Source: Hippopus hippopus
Lineage: Eukaryota; Mollusca; Bivalvia; Cardiida; Cardiidae
Direction of reading: 5' to 3'
DNA: 64,000 nucleotides
Assembly (NCBI GenBank): GCA_946811185.2
Contig: OX328096.1
Coordinates: forward strand, 46,018,252-46,082,251
Both the position numbers and the translations under genes were made by a program. A model generated the notes under the pieces. That model did not search any database, was not told the origin of the DNA, and saw only the letters and a list, made by a program, of their open reading frames with translations. Numbering within the stretch: the stretch's first letter is position 1; every line of letters begins with the position of its first letter. Below are positions 12,105 to 23,071 of this stretch, in pieces.

Positions 12105-12886
12105 CCGTATTTTCATGAGTATACCACGTGGGCATGTATAACTCGCACCCCTAACTCTACCTTGAAATCTGGGAGAAAAGTCTAGTTCTGATACATTGCT
12201 CGCATCCTAAATAAGCATTTTATCGAGAATAACTTTTGTTTACTTCAGCTCATGACAAGTGCAAATGGTTTTTGTTTTATCAAGGGAGGAAACTTATTTA
12301 CGCTCTTTAAGATCAAAGTTCCATAGGGACTTTACAAGAGTGTAAATTCATAAAGGCAATAAATTAAGTTCAGCAGTTCTCTGGTGCGGCATATCAAATA
12401 TCAAGGGTGTCTGGTCAGCGCTTCCTATTTGTGATAAGTGGAAGTCATGCTGTTTACAAAATAATAGGGACCATACACAGCCCACTTTCACGTGTCAAGA
12501 TCACCGATCAACCATGTTGATTGACACATTTAAAATTGTTATCGTAGACTGAAGTGTGAACTGGTCTTAGAAAGGAATTAACACTAACAGAAATAAAATT
12601 TAACCACTTCTAATTCATTTTATCATTTTTTTTTTTTTTTCAAATTTGTTTATTTTAATTCATATATAACAATTTGGTTATGAAAATAATGAGGATGACT
12701 GTGACATTGTTTTAAAATTTAGACAAGGCCTAATGGCGTCGTATTATGATCTACCTGACAGGCTGATGCCGAGGTGGGGGGAAAAAAAAAACCTAGTTCA
12801 GTTATGGCAATGTATAGCGTGCATCCTCTACTTCGAAAATAATTCTGGGAGAAAAAATGTGCGCGGTATACTCATGCAAATACGGT
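12105..12886. mobile_element. M7 MITE with TACCGTATTT ends
   Basis: Left end TACCGTATTTTCATGAGTAT and right end the complement of TACCGTATTTGCATGAGTAT: one mismatch over about 23 bp, continuing as a weaker subterminal repeat containing 'tctgggagaaaa'. No coding capacity. Superfamily not assigned. Confidence 0.75.
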
Positions 12887-13520
12887 ATTCAACTTTTTCT
12901 TGTCATAAAATCACCCAAGGGCTCGACATTAACGGTTGTCAGATGGATTTTGGCAAGTGAAAAGTTGCCTCGGACAACTAAATTTTAAATCTGGTTGCCC
13001 GATCGGACAAGTGCATTTTTAAATTTAATTTGAGGTGAAAAAAATAATTTCCGAATGCATAATTTGAGTGTCAGCGACAGAATTCCGGAATGGTGTCATT
13101 TTGACAGCTGACTTCACTTGCCGATTTTATCTATACCTGAAAGAAATAACTCGGTAAAATACTGCATATGAAGTCCTGCCCACTTAGTCACAAAACCATG
13201 CAAAAAGGACTCCGCCTATCTCATTAGACCAGAATATGTCGATTACTATAGTCTTAAGGAGGTTGGTAAATAGCAAAGTGATTCCACCCGATTTGATAGC
13301 ATTTTCGTCGGTGTTCGAAATGATCCACTTGTATTCAACTTTCATTAACTATTACTAGTTTAATGAAATTATGTACCCAACTAACTGTAAATTAATAATA
13401 TTCCATTTGATCAAATTTGAAAACTATTTCAACAAAATAGAGTAAACGTGTCAAACAAAGTTGAAATTATTCGATTAATATATATATCGGTCACTTAGGA
13501 GTCGAACTGTTCACTTCAAA

Positions 13521-13670
13521 ATGCAGATGCTTCTAGAGAAATTTGGCTTCAAGTCGTCCACCGATTCCACGACAGAAAAGACTGAAAAGGCGAGCCAAAC
13601 ACAAGAAAAGTATGAAAAAAATACCAGAAAAAGAAAATTTGTACACAGCTGGTTGGGCCAGTTTTCATAG
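13521..13670 (+). pseudogene. hAT transposase N-terminal remnant
   Basis: 49 codons from ATG to TAG: starts MQMLLEKFGFKSSTDST, has a charged Lys/Glu stretch, and ends RKRKFVHSWLGQFS. The basic-aromatic '(K/R)KF..SWL..F' ending resembles the start of ZNF862/KIAA1586-like hAT transposases. The frame then stops. I infer the central transposase was lost by internal deletion. Confidence 0.55.
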
Positions 13671-13700
13671 CTGCGATATTGTGAGTGAAGTCTATGTATA

Positions 13701-13907
13701 CCAGTTTCTAGTGCAGAGTGTGAACGTGGGTTTTCAGCCATGGCAAGAATAAAATCAGATTGGCGAGCTAGTCCTAGCCCTGAAATGCTGGATTATTTAA
13801 TGGCTATATCCATACATGGACCAGAAGTTGATTCATATAGTTGTGAAAGAGCTTTGAACGTGTGGTTTCAGAGTCAGAGAGCTAGAAGGCCACAGTTCAG
13901 TGACTAA
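13701..13907 (+). pseudogene. hAT transposase C-terminal dimerisation (hATC) remnant
   Basis: 68 in-frame codons beginning PVSSAECERGFSAMARIKSD and containing ALNVWF before the stop. 'S.ECERGFSAM.RIK.DWR..L' is the conserved core of the hATC dimerisation region. There is no start codon of its own, so this is the 3' end of a deleted transposase gene. Confidence 0.75.
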
Positions 13908-14149
13908 AGAAGAATGGAAAAAACAATTGGGGAGGTTATAAGAAAAATAAAAGCAGCAATATGAAAACATATTTTGAGTAGTTTCTTTTTTACCCCCGAA
14001 TTCCCATCATATAATAGGACAAGTGAAAAATTGGTAAGGACAAGTGGTTTTGCAAGGTACTTGTCCGACTGATCCAGTAAATCAAAAAGTTTATGTTGAG
14101 CCCCGCACCCGAGTTTTTTCCTCATTAACAGACGGATATTTTAGCACCC

Positions 14150-14893
14150 ACTTATAGTTTTATACATATATTTGTGTAAATTTACGGTTTGAAGTCATTA
14201 TCAAAGCTAGAAAGGCAGTCTGAAGTGCTTCTTATTGGACGTCAAACACATTTTGTTGTGTCAGGGGTTTTCACGTTTTTTGCAACGATCCATTTTTCAT
14301 GTCAGTTAATTTTTGAAAGAGTACTTTCGCATGATTTGATATAAAATTTTCATTAAGGATAGCAGCTAACTTCAAAATCTGTCATTTTACTCTAGAATAG
14401 CGGATCAATACCATTATCACGTTTTTCATTAATGACATCGCTAAATACACACAATAAAATGCTAGCCAGTGAGAGGATGCCCACCAGGTGAGGCAGAATC
14501 AAGGCGTGGCTTTAGAAATTATGGGCGGTAAATAAATCTTGTATCTGATTTCTGATTGGTTTGCATGAGATACTGTGTTAAAATTCTGTATGCACAATGG
14601 GGCGTGGCAAAATTGACATTTGATAGATTAGCATTGTGTGGTGTGTATGCAAGTAGGGTGTGTAATTAGACGAAACTGTTAATGAAAGCCAGCTTGATTA
14701 TGTGTGATAAACAGTAACACGGGCAGCCTTCACACTTGATACATATTGTTTATGTTGGAGTTAAGATCTTTTAAGAATTATTTATAGGCATTTACTTGTC
14801 GCCAGCACATTCGCCAGTGCTTCATTTTTAGTGCCATTTTTTGTTAATTTTCGCATTTGGCGCAACTGGCGATCGACAGCGGGAGCCCTGCAT
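14150..14893 (-). mobile_element. M6-related element, inverted copy
   Basis: The interior from about 14447 to 14680 is the reverse complement of about 9471-9690 in M6, including 'aaattgacatttgatagatt' and 'ggggcgtggc'. The right end reads 'gggagccctg', i.e. CAGGGCTCCC on the minus strand, a hAT-like tip different from M6's. The left boundary is uncertain. Confidence 0.55.
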
Positions 14894-15815
14894 TACAACC
14901 AGGATCTCTTCAGCTTTATCAGTTCTATACGAGTTCCCATTTTAGCTCACTTGAGCACAAGGTGTTCAAGGTGAGCTTTTGTAATCATACTGTATCCGTC
15001 ATGCGTTGTCGAGGCATCAATATTTACCTTGTGTGCACTCCAGAGACCACATTTTCAGACAGTTATTTATGACACTTGGTCAGAATGTTTGTCTTGATGA
15101 TATCTAGGACAAGTTCAAATTTTGGTCACGTCGGGTCAAAAAGTAGGTCACAGGGCTAAATCTTAGAAAAGGCTTGTTTGCACTCTGGAGGCAACATTTT
15201 CAGCCTTATACTCATGGCACTTGGTCAGAGTGTTTGTCTTGATGATATCTCGGACATGTTCGAAAAATGGGTCACTTGGGGTCAAAAGTAGGTCACAGGG
15301 CTAAGTCTTAGAAAAAGCTTTTGTGAACTCCAGAGGCCACATTTTCAGCCCAATAATCTTGAAACTTGGTCAGTATGTTTGCCTTGATGATATCTTGGAC
15401 ATGTTTGATAGTGGGTCATGTGTCGTTAAAAAAATAGGTCACAGGACTGAATCTTAGAAAAACCTTGTGTTCACCCTTGAGGTCACATTTTTCGGCGTGA
15501 TGCTCTTGAAAATTGGTCAGAATGTTTGTCTCGATATCATCTTGGAAAATTTCGAAATTTGGTCACACCAGGTCAAAAAGAAGGTCACAGAGCTCAATCA
15601 TAGAAAAAGCTTGTTTGCTTTCTAGAGGCTACATTTTCAGCCTGATACTCGTGAAACTCAGTCAGAATGTCTGTCTTGATGATATCTTGATTAACTCGAA
15701 ATTGGGTCACATTGGGACAAAAAGTAGGTCACTGGGCCAAATCTGAGAAAGTGTAGTCTAGAGGCCACATTTTCAGCCTGATACTCATGAAACTAAGTCA
15801 GAAAGATTGTCTTTT

Positions 15816-16756
15816 TAGCTCACCTGAGCACAAAGTGCTCAAGGTGAGCTTTTGTGATTGTGCTGTGTCCGGTGTCAGTCGTGCGTCGTCAACTTTTACC
15901 TTGTGTACGCTCTAGAGGCCACATTTTCAGTCTGATACTCGTGAAACTTGGTCAGAATGTTTGTCTTGATAATATCTTGGACGAGTTCGAAAATGGGTCA
16001 TGTCGGGTCAAAAACTAGGTCACTAGGTCAAATCTTAGAAAAACCTTGTGTACACTCTACAGGCCACATTTTCTGTCCAAAACTCCTGAAAGTTGGTCAG
16101 AATGTTTGTCTTGATAATACCTCAGACGAGTGTGCAAAAGGGTCAGATCAGGTCAAAAACTAGGTCACTAGGTCAAATCTTAGAAAAACTTTGTGTACAC
16201 TCTAGAGGCCACATTTTCAGTCCAAAAACCTTGAAAATTGGTCAAAATGTTTGTCTTGATGATACCTTGCATGACTTTGAAAATGGGTCATGTCCAGTCA
16301 ATAACTAGGCCACTAGGTCAAATCTTAGAAAAACCTTGTGTATGCTCTAGAGGCCACATTTTCTGTCCAAAATTCTTGAAAGTTAGTCAGAATGTTTGCC
16401 TTGATGATATCTCAGACGAGGTCAAAAACGGGTCATGTTAGGTCGAAATCTAGGTCACTAGGTCAGATCTTAGAAAAACCTTGTGTATGCTCTAGAGGCC
16501 ACATTTTCAGTCCTATACCATGTAACTTGGTCAGAATGTTTGTCCTGATGATTTCTTGGACCAGTTTGCAAGTGGATCATTTCGGGTCAATAACTAGGTC
16601 ACTGAGTCAAATCTTCCAAAAACCTTTTTCAGTCAAATACTCATGAAAATCTTGGTAGTATGTTTGTCATAATATCTCAAAAGAGATTGAAAATGGGTCA
16701 TGTTTGGTCAAAAGACTCAGGTGAGTGACTTCAGGGCCATCATGGCCCTCTTGTTT
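15816..16756 (+). mobile_element. T1 tandem-repeat element inserted in an older T1
   Basis: Complete copy: 5' 'tagctcacctgagcacaaag', five to six ~145 bp monomers, 3' hairpin 'gggccatcatggccc' and 'tcttgttt'. Each monomer carries 'gggtcatgtcgggtca' and 'aggtcactaggtca'-like direct repeats. Flanks show no target duplication; the left flank ends in a T run. Confidence 0.88.
15995..16030 (+). promoter_or_regulatory. Nuclear-receptor half-site cluster in T1 (DR4 plus DR2)
   Basis: GGGTCA-N4-GGGTCA at 15995-16010, then AGGTCA-CT-AGGTCA at 16017-16030. DR4 and DR2 arrangements of AGGTCA-like half-sites are known binding formats for RXR heterodimers. The DR2 recurs at 16162-16175 and 16452-16465. 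Whether any receptor binds here is unknown. Confidence 0.45.
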
Positions 16757-17773
16757 AAATTGTCAGATTTGTTTGAAATTGAAGAACAGATCAAAAAGTA
16801 GGTCACTGGGCTGGGCAGTTCTTAGAAAAAGCTTGTGTGCAGCTTAGAGACCAAATTTTCAATCTGATACTCATGAAACATCAGAATGTTTGTCTTGATG
16901 ATATCTGTGACAAGTTTAAAGGTAGGTCAAGATGGTCAAAAAGTAGGTCACTTAAAGTATACACATGCATTTTTACATCCTTAAAACCAGGATCTATTCA
17001 GTTTTATTAACCATAGAGAGTTTTACTCAGGTGAGCACTTCAGGGCCAATGGCCCTGTTTTGTACGCCTGTCGAAGACGGGACGTATTATGGGATCACCC
17101 ATGGCATACGGGCCGGTGGGCGGGCGGCGTCCAGTTCTTTGTCCGGAGCATAACTTCGTCAGCTCCAGTCCAATTGACTTGAAACTTGGCATTTGTGTTT
17201 GTTGCAATAATACGAAGTGCAGTGTGAAAGAACCATAACTCTACCTCATACTGTCTTTGAGTTATTTCCCTTTGATTGTCATTTTTACAGCATTTTCTGC
17301 TTGTCCGGAGCATAACTGTGTCACCTCTAGTCTGAACATCTTTAAATTTGGTATGCATGATTGTTGAAAAATTACAGAGTGCAGTGCACAAGAACCATAA
17401 CTCTTCCTAGCAAGAATTTTGAGTTATTCCCCCTTCGATCTTCATTTTTATAGCATTTCTTGCTTGTCCGGACCATAACTTTATCATCTTAAGTAGGAAT
17501 GACTTGAAATATGGTATGCTTATTTGTTGCAATATTTGGAAGTGCATTGTGCAAGAATTGTAACTCTACCTCGTGCCGTCTTTGAGTTATTTCCCTTTGA
17601 TAGTCATTTTTACAGCATTTAGTGCTTGTCCGGAACATAACTTTGTCATCTCAAGTCAGAACGACTTCAAACTTGGTATGCATGTTTGTTGCAATATTAT
17701 GGAGTACAATGCGCAAGAACAATAACTCTACCTAACGCGGATTTTGAGTAATTCCACTTTGTTCTTCATTTTT

Positions 17774-18811
17774 AGCTCCACTGGCCGAAGGCCAGCGGGC
17801 TTATGTCATGGCCCGGTGTCCGTCGTGCGTCCGTCCGTCTGTGCATTAACTTTTATTTAAACATCTTCTTCTCTGAAACTACCTATCCAATTTCAATGAA
17901 ACTTCACAGAAATGATCCTGCCATGGTCCTCTTAAGAATTTCTTGAAAGAATTTGATTCCTTCAAAAACTCTGGTTGCCATGGCAACAAAACTTAAAAAT
18001 ATTGGAAATCTTTGAAAATCTTCTTCTCTGAAACCATAAGGCCTAGGGCTACCAAATTTGGCATGTAGCTTTATCTAGTGGGCCTCCATCAAGTTTCTTC
18101 AAATTATAGCCCTGGGGTCAAATTTGATCCCGTCCCGGGGATCAGAAGTTTTACATGGGCTTATCTTCCTGTACCTAGCCATGAGGCCTAGGATTACCAA
18201 ATTTTGCATGTGCCTTTATCTAGTGGGCCTCTACCAAGAGTGCCCAAAGTATAGCCCATGGGTCAAATTTGACCCCACCCTGGGGGTCACAAGTTTTACA
18301 TGGGCTTATATAGGGAAAACTTTAGAAATCTCCTTGTACCTAGCCATAAGGCCTAAGGCTACCAAATTTTGCATGTGGCTTTATCTAGTGGGCTTCTACC
18401 AAGAGTGCCCAAATTATAGCCCTGGGGTCAAAATTGGTCCCACTCCGGCGGTCACAAGTTTTACATGGGCTTATAGAGAGAAAACTTAAGAAATCTCCCT
18501 GTACTTAGTCATAGGGCCACCAAATTTCGCATGTAGCTTTATCTAGTGGGCCTTCACCAAGAGTGCGTAAATTATAGCCCTAGGGTGGAATTTGATTCAT
18601 CCCTAGGGGTCAGAAGTTTTACATGGGCTTATATAGTGAAATCTTTAGAAATCTTATTGTTACTAACCAAAAGAACTAGGGCTACCAATTTTAGTCCTGT
18701 CTCAGGGATCTTATGTTCAAAACCCATTGGCCAAGTATTGTAATGTTTTGCATGTAGGGATTTTACGTATTAGCCAGTGGAGCGATACAGGGCCATCATG
18801 GCCCTCTTGTT
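17774..18811 (+). mobile_element. T3 tandem-repeat element inserted in T2
   Basis: Starts 'tagctccactggccgaaggc' (hairpin ctggccgaaggccag), followed by 'ccgtcgtgcgtccgtccgtc'. It has ~165 bp monomers with 'ggcctagggctaccaaattt' and 'agtttacatgggctt'-like blocks, and ends in hairpin 'gggccatcatggccc' plus 'tcttgtt'. Flanks rejoin exactly as T2 ('cttcattttt' / 'acagtatttcttgc'), so it entered a T run without target duplication. Carries an X-box palindrome at 17974-17987. Confidence 0.88.
17974..17987. promoter_or_regulatory. Perfect RFX X-box palindrome in T3
   Basis: GTTGCCATGGCAAC, an exact 14 bp palindrome identical to the ideal RFX-family X-box (GTNRCC, 0-3 bases, RGYAAC). It lies about 200 bp inside the element's 5' end. 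Function not shown. Confidence 0.5.
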
Positions 18812-19274
18812 ACAGTATTTCTTGCTTGTCCGGAACAGAACTTTGTCACCTCAAGTCAAATTGACTTGAGGCTTGGAAAACATGTTTGTTGTAGTAACAA
18901 AATGTGCAATGCACTGGAGCCGTAACCTTACCTAATGCCCTTTTGGAATTATTCCCTATTCAGTATTTTTTTTTACAGCTTTTCGTGCTTCTCTACAATA
19001 TAACTTTGTCTTTTCATGTTCGAATGACCTGAAACTTTACATGCATGTTTCCTTAACATTAGAGGAGACATTCATGCATATTTCAATCACATGATTTCTG
19101 CTGCACTACTATTTTCCTCTACCTGCCCTTTACGATTATTATCCCCCCTCGACAACTGGCGGTGGGACGGGCGTATCTTGCGACAATTTGCCGCTCTTGT
19201 TTTTCATGATATCATTTATACTGTGTTCAGAAATCAGGTTTTACAGGAAAGATGCAGTTCTGTCATGAGAAAAA

Positions 19275-19540
19275 AGTAAAAGAATGGTGTTGTGGCAAAA
19301 GGGGTTTTAATGCATCTCAAAGATGCATTATACTAAGCAAGTTATTGTATAATTGTGGATCCATAAAAGCCATTTTATCGAACCAAATTATGAGAGAGAA
19401 CAGTCCTTAGACCTGCAAAAAATTTACCTGTAACAAAAAGTATGGAGCTAGATCAGCCTGTGCAGATTACACAAGCTGACCTGAGTTGGTACATTTTGCA
19501 GATGCATGAAACGCCCTTTGCAGAGCATGGTGTAATTTTT
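19275..19540. mobile_element. M3-like MITE, diverged
   Basis: Outer parts 'tggcaaaaggggttttaatgc' and 'gcatgaaacgccctttgcag' are imperfect inverted repeats. The interior has 'gatcagcctgtgcagatt' and 'aagctgacct', as in the M3 copy at 21598-21857. Confidence 0.6.
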
Positions 19541-21042
19541 TAGCACACCTGAGCACAATGTGCTCAAGGGGAGCTTTTAGGATCACTCGGTGTCCGTCGT
19601 CCGTTGTCAACAATTCTTTAAACATCAACTCCTCCTAAACTGCTGGGCCAATTTGAACCAAACTTGGCTGGAATGTTCCTTGGGAGGTCCTCTTTAAAAA
19701 TTGTTCACAGAATTTGATTCCAGCAAGAACTCTGGTTGCCATGGCAACCAAATGGAATTCTTTAAGAAATTCTTTAAAAATCTTCTCTCCTGAAACCGCT
19801 GGTCAGATTTTAAAATAATTTCACAGAGATATTCCTTGGGTGACCCTTTTCAAAAACTGTTCGCGAAATTTTGATCCGTCAAGAAACATGGCTCTGGTGA
19901 ATGGGGGCTACTTGCACTGTACAGAAATGAAGAAATTCTTAAAAATTCTTCTTCTCTGAAACCGCTGGTCGGATTTTGAAATAATTTCAGAGATGTTCCT
20001 TGGGTGACCCTTTTCAAAAATTGTTTGCGAAATTTTGATCCGTCAAACATGGCTCTGGTAACTGGGGGCTACTTGCACTATATAGAAATGAAGAAATTCT
20101 TAAAAATTCTTCTTCTCTGAAACCGCTCATCAGATTTTGAAATAATTTCACAGAAATGTTCCTTTGGTGACCCTTTTCAAAAATTGTTCGCAAAATGCTG
20201 ATTCGTCAAGAAACATGGCTCTGATGGGGGAGGGGGGCACTTGCACTATATGGACATGAAGAAATTCTTAAAAATTCTTCTTCTCTGAAACCGCTGGTCA
20301 GATTTTGAAATAATTTCACAGAAATGTTTCTTGGGTGACCCTTTTTGTAAATTGTTCGAGAAATTTTGATCCATCAAGAAACATGGCTCTGATGGCTGTG
20401 GGCTATTTACATCATACGGACATGAAGAAATTCTTAAAAATTCTTCTTCTCTGAAACCGCTGGTCAGATTTTGAAATAATTTCACAGCAATGTTCCTTGG
20501 GTAACTCTTTTCAAAAATTGTTCACAAAATTGTGATCTGTCAAGAAACATGGCTCTGATGGTGGGGGCTATTTGCACTACAGGGACATGAAGAGGAATTT
20601 TTGAATTCTTCTTCTCTGGAAAGGCTGGTCAGATTTTGAAATAATTTCACAGAAATGTTCCTAGGGTGACCCTTTTCAAAAATTGTTAGGGAAATTTTTA
20701 TCCGTCGAAAAACAACAGCCAATTGTTGGCACTTGCATGTGGTGCTCTTGTTCGACTTATGTTTTTAGTCACTATCAAGCATGTGCTCTTCTTCAAGAAA
20801 TTGTCCTTGGGTGATCTATCCAAAAATTTATTTGCAGAATTCTGATTCATCAAAATCATTGCTGTGGTGATGATTGTAGGGGAGGCGACAGATTTTGAAA
20901 TGACTTTTACAGGTGACCTTTTCAATATTGCTTGGCAAAATAATGATTTTGTTTCCAAAGTTTCAATACCTAAAAAAAAATTGGCTATGGTCCTCGCAAA
21001 AACTCAGGTGAGCGATCCAGGGCCATCTTGGCCTTCTTGTTT
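19541..21042 (+). mobile_element. T5 tandem-repeat element ending at an ALYREF splice acceptor
   Basis: 5' end 'tagcacacctgagcacaatg', then 'ggtgtccgtcgtccgttgtc', an X-box palindrome at 19735-19748 and six ~166-168 bp monomers ('ctgaaaccgctggtcagatt', 'tccttgggtgacccttttca'). A T6 3' end lies at about 20715-20757. The terminal part is 'actcaggtgagcgatccagg', hairpin 'gggccatcttggcc' and 'ttcttgttt'. The element stops about 12 bp before the exon at 21054, in the gene's sense direction. A minus copy with the same internal chimera is at 53037-55605. Confidence 0.85.
19735..19748. promoter_or_regulatory. Perfect RFX X-box palindrome in T5
   Basis: GTTGCCATGGCAAC, same position relative to the 5' end as in T3 and the minus T5 copy. 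Confidence 0.5.
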
Positions 21043-21053
21043 CTCTTTTGTAG

Positions 21054-21186
21054 GTTCAGTGGAGGTAGAGGGCGTGGTGGTCGTGGGCGGGGTAGAGGTG
21101 GAAGAGGTGGAGGAGGAGCTAATAGAGAAAAAAAGTCACTTACAGCAGAGGAATTAGATGCTCAGCTTGATGCTTACAATGCAAAG
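21054..21186 (+). CDS. ALYREF: ALYREF coding exon, RGG box and C-terminal UAP56-binding motif
   Basis: First base completes a Gly codon with the previous exon, then 44 codons: a dense GRGRGGRGRGRGG-type RGG box followed by NREKKSLTAEELDAQLDAY and NAK. LTAEELDAQLDAYNA is the C-terminal UAP56-binding motif of ALYREF and its relatives. The RGG box binds RNA and is an expected arginine-methylation target. Acceptor 'ttcttgtttctcttttgtag' ends at 21053, and part of that tract comes from the adjacent T5 end. Donor GT at 21187; ends in phase 0. Confidence 0.95.
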
Positions 21187-21388
21187 GTATTTCATCAAAT
21201 TGAGGCACACGTTTTCGCTGTGATGTGCATTCATAATGCTATAATCTTTTATTTAAAAAAAAAAGTTGATGTGCCAAGTTTCAAACTGTTTTACTGAATA
21301 TATAGACAAAGCTCTGGTAACTAGTAATATGGCCATTTTCAAAATTGTTTATTTAAATCATATCAGGGCAATAATTGAGATATGGGGA

Positions 21389-21541
21389 TTTAAATTTTTA
21401 CCAAACAAAGGAATGGTCTTTGTCTTTGAAAAAGTTGAGAACGAAAGGGTTGGTAATCAGCATTTTCTCCTTTCGCCACAATGTTTTGAAAAGCCTTCTT
21501 CCTCAGGCTTGTATGAAAATGAAATTGTTTGATAAAGTTTT
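21389..21541. mobile_element. M1 foldback MITE, shortened
   Basis: 'tttttaccaaacaaagg' at left, 'ggtaatcagcattttctcc' centre right arm, and 'gtttgataaagttt' at right. Much of the left arm is lost. In the last ALYREF intron. Confidence 0.7.
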
Positions 21542-21597
21542 ATCTAGTTAATTGTATTGATAGTACATTTGCCAGATGTAGCCTTACTTTCTTTCGG

Positions 21598-21857
21598 TAT
21601 ATGAGCCATGCTTTGTGAAAAGGGGGCTTAATGCATCTGCGAAAAGTGTTGACCAAGGTCAGCCTGCGCGGATTGTGCAGGCTGACCTTAGCCGAAACTT
21701 TTTTCGCTGTTGGTCAATTTTCTGTATGTCCTGGGACCAGTTTACCTCATGATTCAGTTACGTTGTAAGACAAAATGGATTTCATTGACATATGGCCATT
21801 TGATGACCTTGGTATCATGCATTAAGCCCCCTTTTGCCAGAGCATAGCTCATATATA
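21598..21857. mobile_element. M3 MITE
   Basis: About 260 bp with ~38 bp inverted ends: left 'tatatgagccatgctttgtg...' and right its imperfect complement ending 'agcatagctcatata'. Both include 'agggggcttaatgca'. An internal hairpin pairs 'aggtcagcctgcgc' with 'gcaggctgacct'. No coding capacity. Confidence 0.85.
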
Positions 21858-21998
21858 AAGGCACCATCTCTATTTCACATGCTTTTGAAAAATTGGCAGT
21901 GATACATATAACCACATTGCTGACTGGATCTAGGTAAAGACTAGCAGTACTTTCTAATTTGTAGTGCTCACCATGTTCATGCACTTTATTTAACACTT

Positions 21999-22215
21999 AA
22001 TTTAATAATCATATGTTTTCACAACTCTGGGGAGGAAGGCATTTGGAAATATTGCAGAAGAGCAAAAATGCTGGCACTGTGTTCTCCTTTGCTTATAATG
22101 TTTTCACTGATTTCAAAGACAAATATTACCATTTGCACCATGTTTAATTTTTTTTTGTCTGTAAATGCTCTTAATTTGGACAAGTCTAAAATTTTGTCAT
22201 CTGGTAAAGTGTTAA
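21999..22215. mobile_element. M1 foldback MITE, diverged
   Basis: Ends near 'ttaatttaataatc' and 'ctggtaaagtgttaaag'. The centre 'aaaaatgctggcactgtgtt' has lost its palindrome, while the outer arms ('ttggacaagtctaaaatttt') are typical. Confidence 0.7.
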
Positions 22216-22234
22216 AGTACAGTATAACTGTAAA

Positions 22235-22897
22235 AAGTGCTCGTGGTGAGATTTTGTGATTGTGCTGTGTCCGTTGTGCATCGTCCAGGCACTAAGAATT
22301 ACCTTCTGTGCACTCTAAAGGCCACATTCTCAGTCCAGTACTCATGAAACTTGGTCAAATTCTTTGTCGTTATGTCTTAGACAAGATTGAAATTTAGTTA
22401 TGCTGGGTCAAAAAGTAGGTCTGATACTCATGAAACTGGGTCAAAATATTTGTCTTGATGATGTCTTGTGCAAGTTTAAAATTGGGTTTTGTTAGGTCAA
22501 AAGTAGGCCACTGGGACATATCTTAGAAAACCCTTGTTTGCATTGTAGAGGCCACATTGTCAGTCTGATACTCAAGACAATTAGTCAGAATGTTTGTCCT
22601 CAAGGTATCTCAGACAAGTTCAAAATTGGGTCATGTCAGGTCACAAAGTAGGTCACTGGGACAAATCTTAGAAAAACCTTGTGTTCACTCAACAGGCCAC
22701 AATTTCAGTCTGAGACAACTGAAATTTGATTAGAATGTTTGTCTTGATAATATCTTTTACAAGTTTTGAACTGGGTCTCGTTGGAGCAAAATATAGGTCA
22801 CTTACACTTGCGTGTTTAACATCATCACAACCAGGATGTCTATGTTGGATGACTTTACTCAGGTGAGCACTTAAGGGCCAGTGGCCCTCTTGTTTTG
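22235..22897 (+). mobile_element. T1 tandem-repeat element
   Basis: Damaged 5' end 'aagtgctcgtggtgagattt' followed by 'gtgattgtgctgtgtccgtt'. It has four ~145 bp monomers, then 'actcaggtgagcacttaagg', hairpin 'gggccagtggccc' and 'tcttgtttt'. In the last ALYREF intron, sense orientation. Confidence 0.8.
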
Positions 22898-23071
22898 GTA
22901 TCTTGGCCAACAGCCCTATCTAAAAAAAAAAAAGGTAATTCATTGTATTTGAATGAATTGCTTTTTCTTTAGTGATAAAGGCTGTTGGCAGAAATATTGA
23001 AAAACGAGTTTAATTTTAGATGTGATTTTTTTACCATTTTCAATAATCATAGAATTAAATATCTTTTACAG

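Larger units (their letters stand above)
12919..14104 (+). mobile_element. M8 internally deleted hAT transposon
   Basis: Ends GGGCTCGACATTAAC (left) and the complement of GGGGCTCAACATAAAC (right). They are flanked by an imperfect 8 bp duplication, TCACCCAA at 12911-12918 and GCACCCGA at 14105-14112, the length typical of hAT. Inside are two transposase remnants, an N-terminal piece at 13521-13670 and a C-terminal piece at 13701-13907, with the central catalytic part gone. It lies in the large ALYREF intron. Confidence 0.8.
14942..17060 (+). mobile_element. T1 tandem-repeat element, split by a second T1
   Basis: 5' end 'tagctcacttgagcacaagg' with hairpin arms. It has ~145 bp T1 monomers to about 15815, then the other T1 copy (15816-16756), then remaining monomer sequence. 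The 3' end is 'actcaggtgagcacttcagg', the hairpin 'gggccaatggccc' and 'tgttttg'. No ORF of meaning. The outer copy is more diverged than the inner one, as expected if it is older. Confidence 0.8.
17062..19203 (+). mobile_element. T2 element with both ends, interrupted by T3
   Basis: The 5' module starts about 17062 ('tgtacgcctgtcgaagacgg', hairpin 'atgggatcacccat' at 17089-17102). It is followed by four to five ~161 bp T2 monomers, then an inserted T3 element (17774-18811), then the last monomers and the 3' end module finishing 'gccgctcttgttttt' near 19203. This is the most complete T2 copy here and shows that the array at 1-5783 belongs to a mobile element. Confidence 0.85.
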
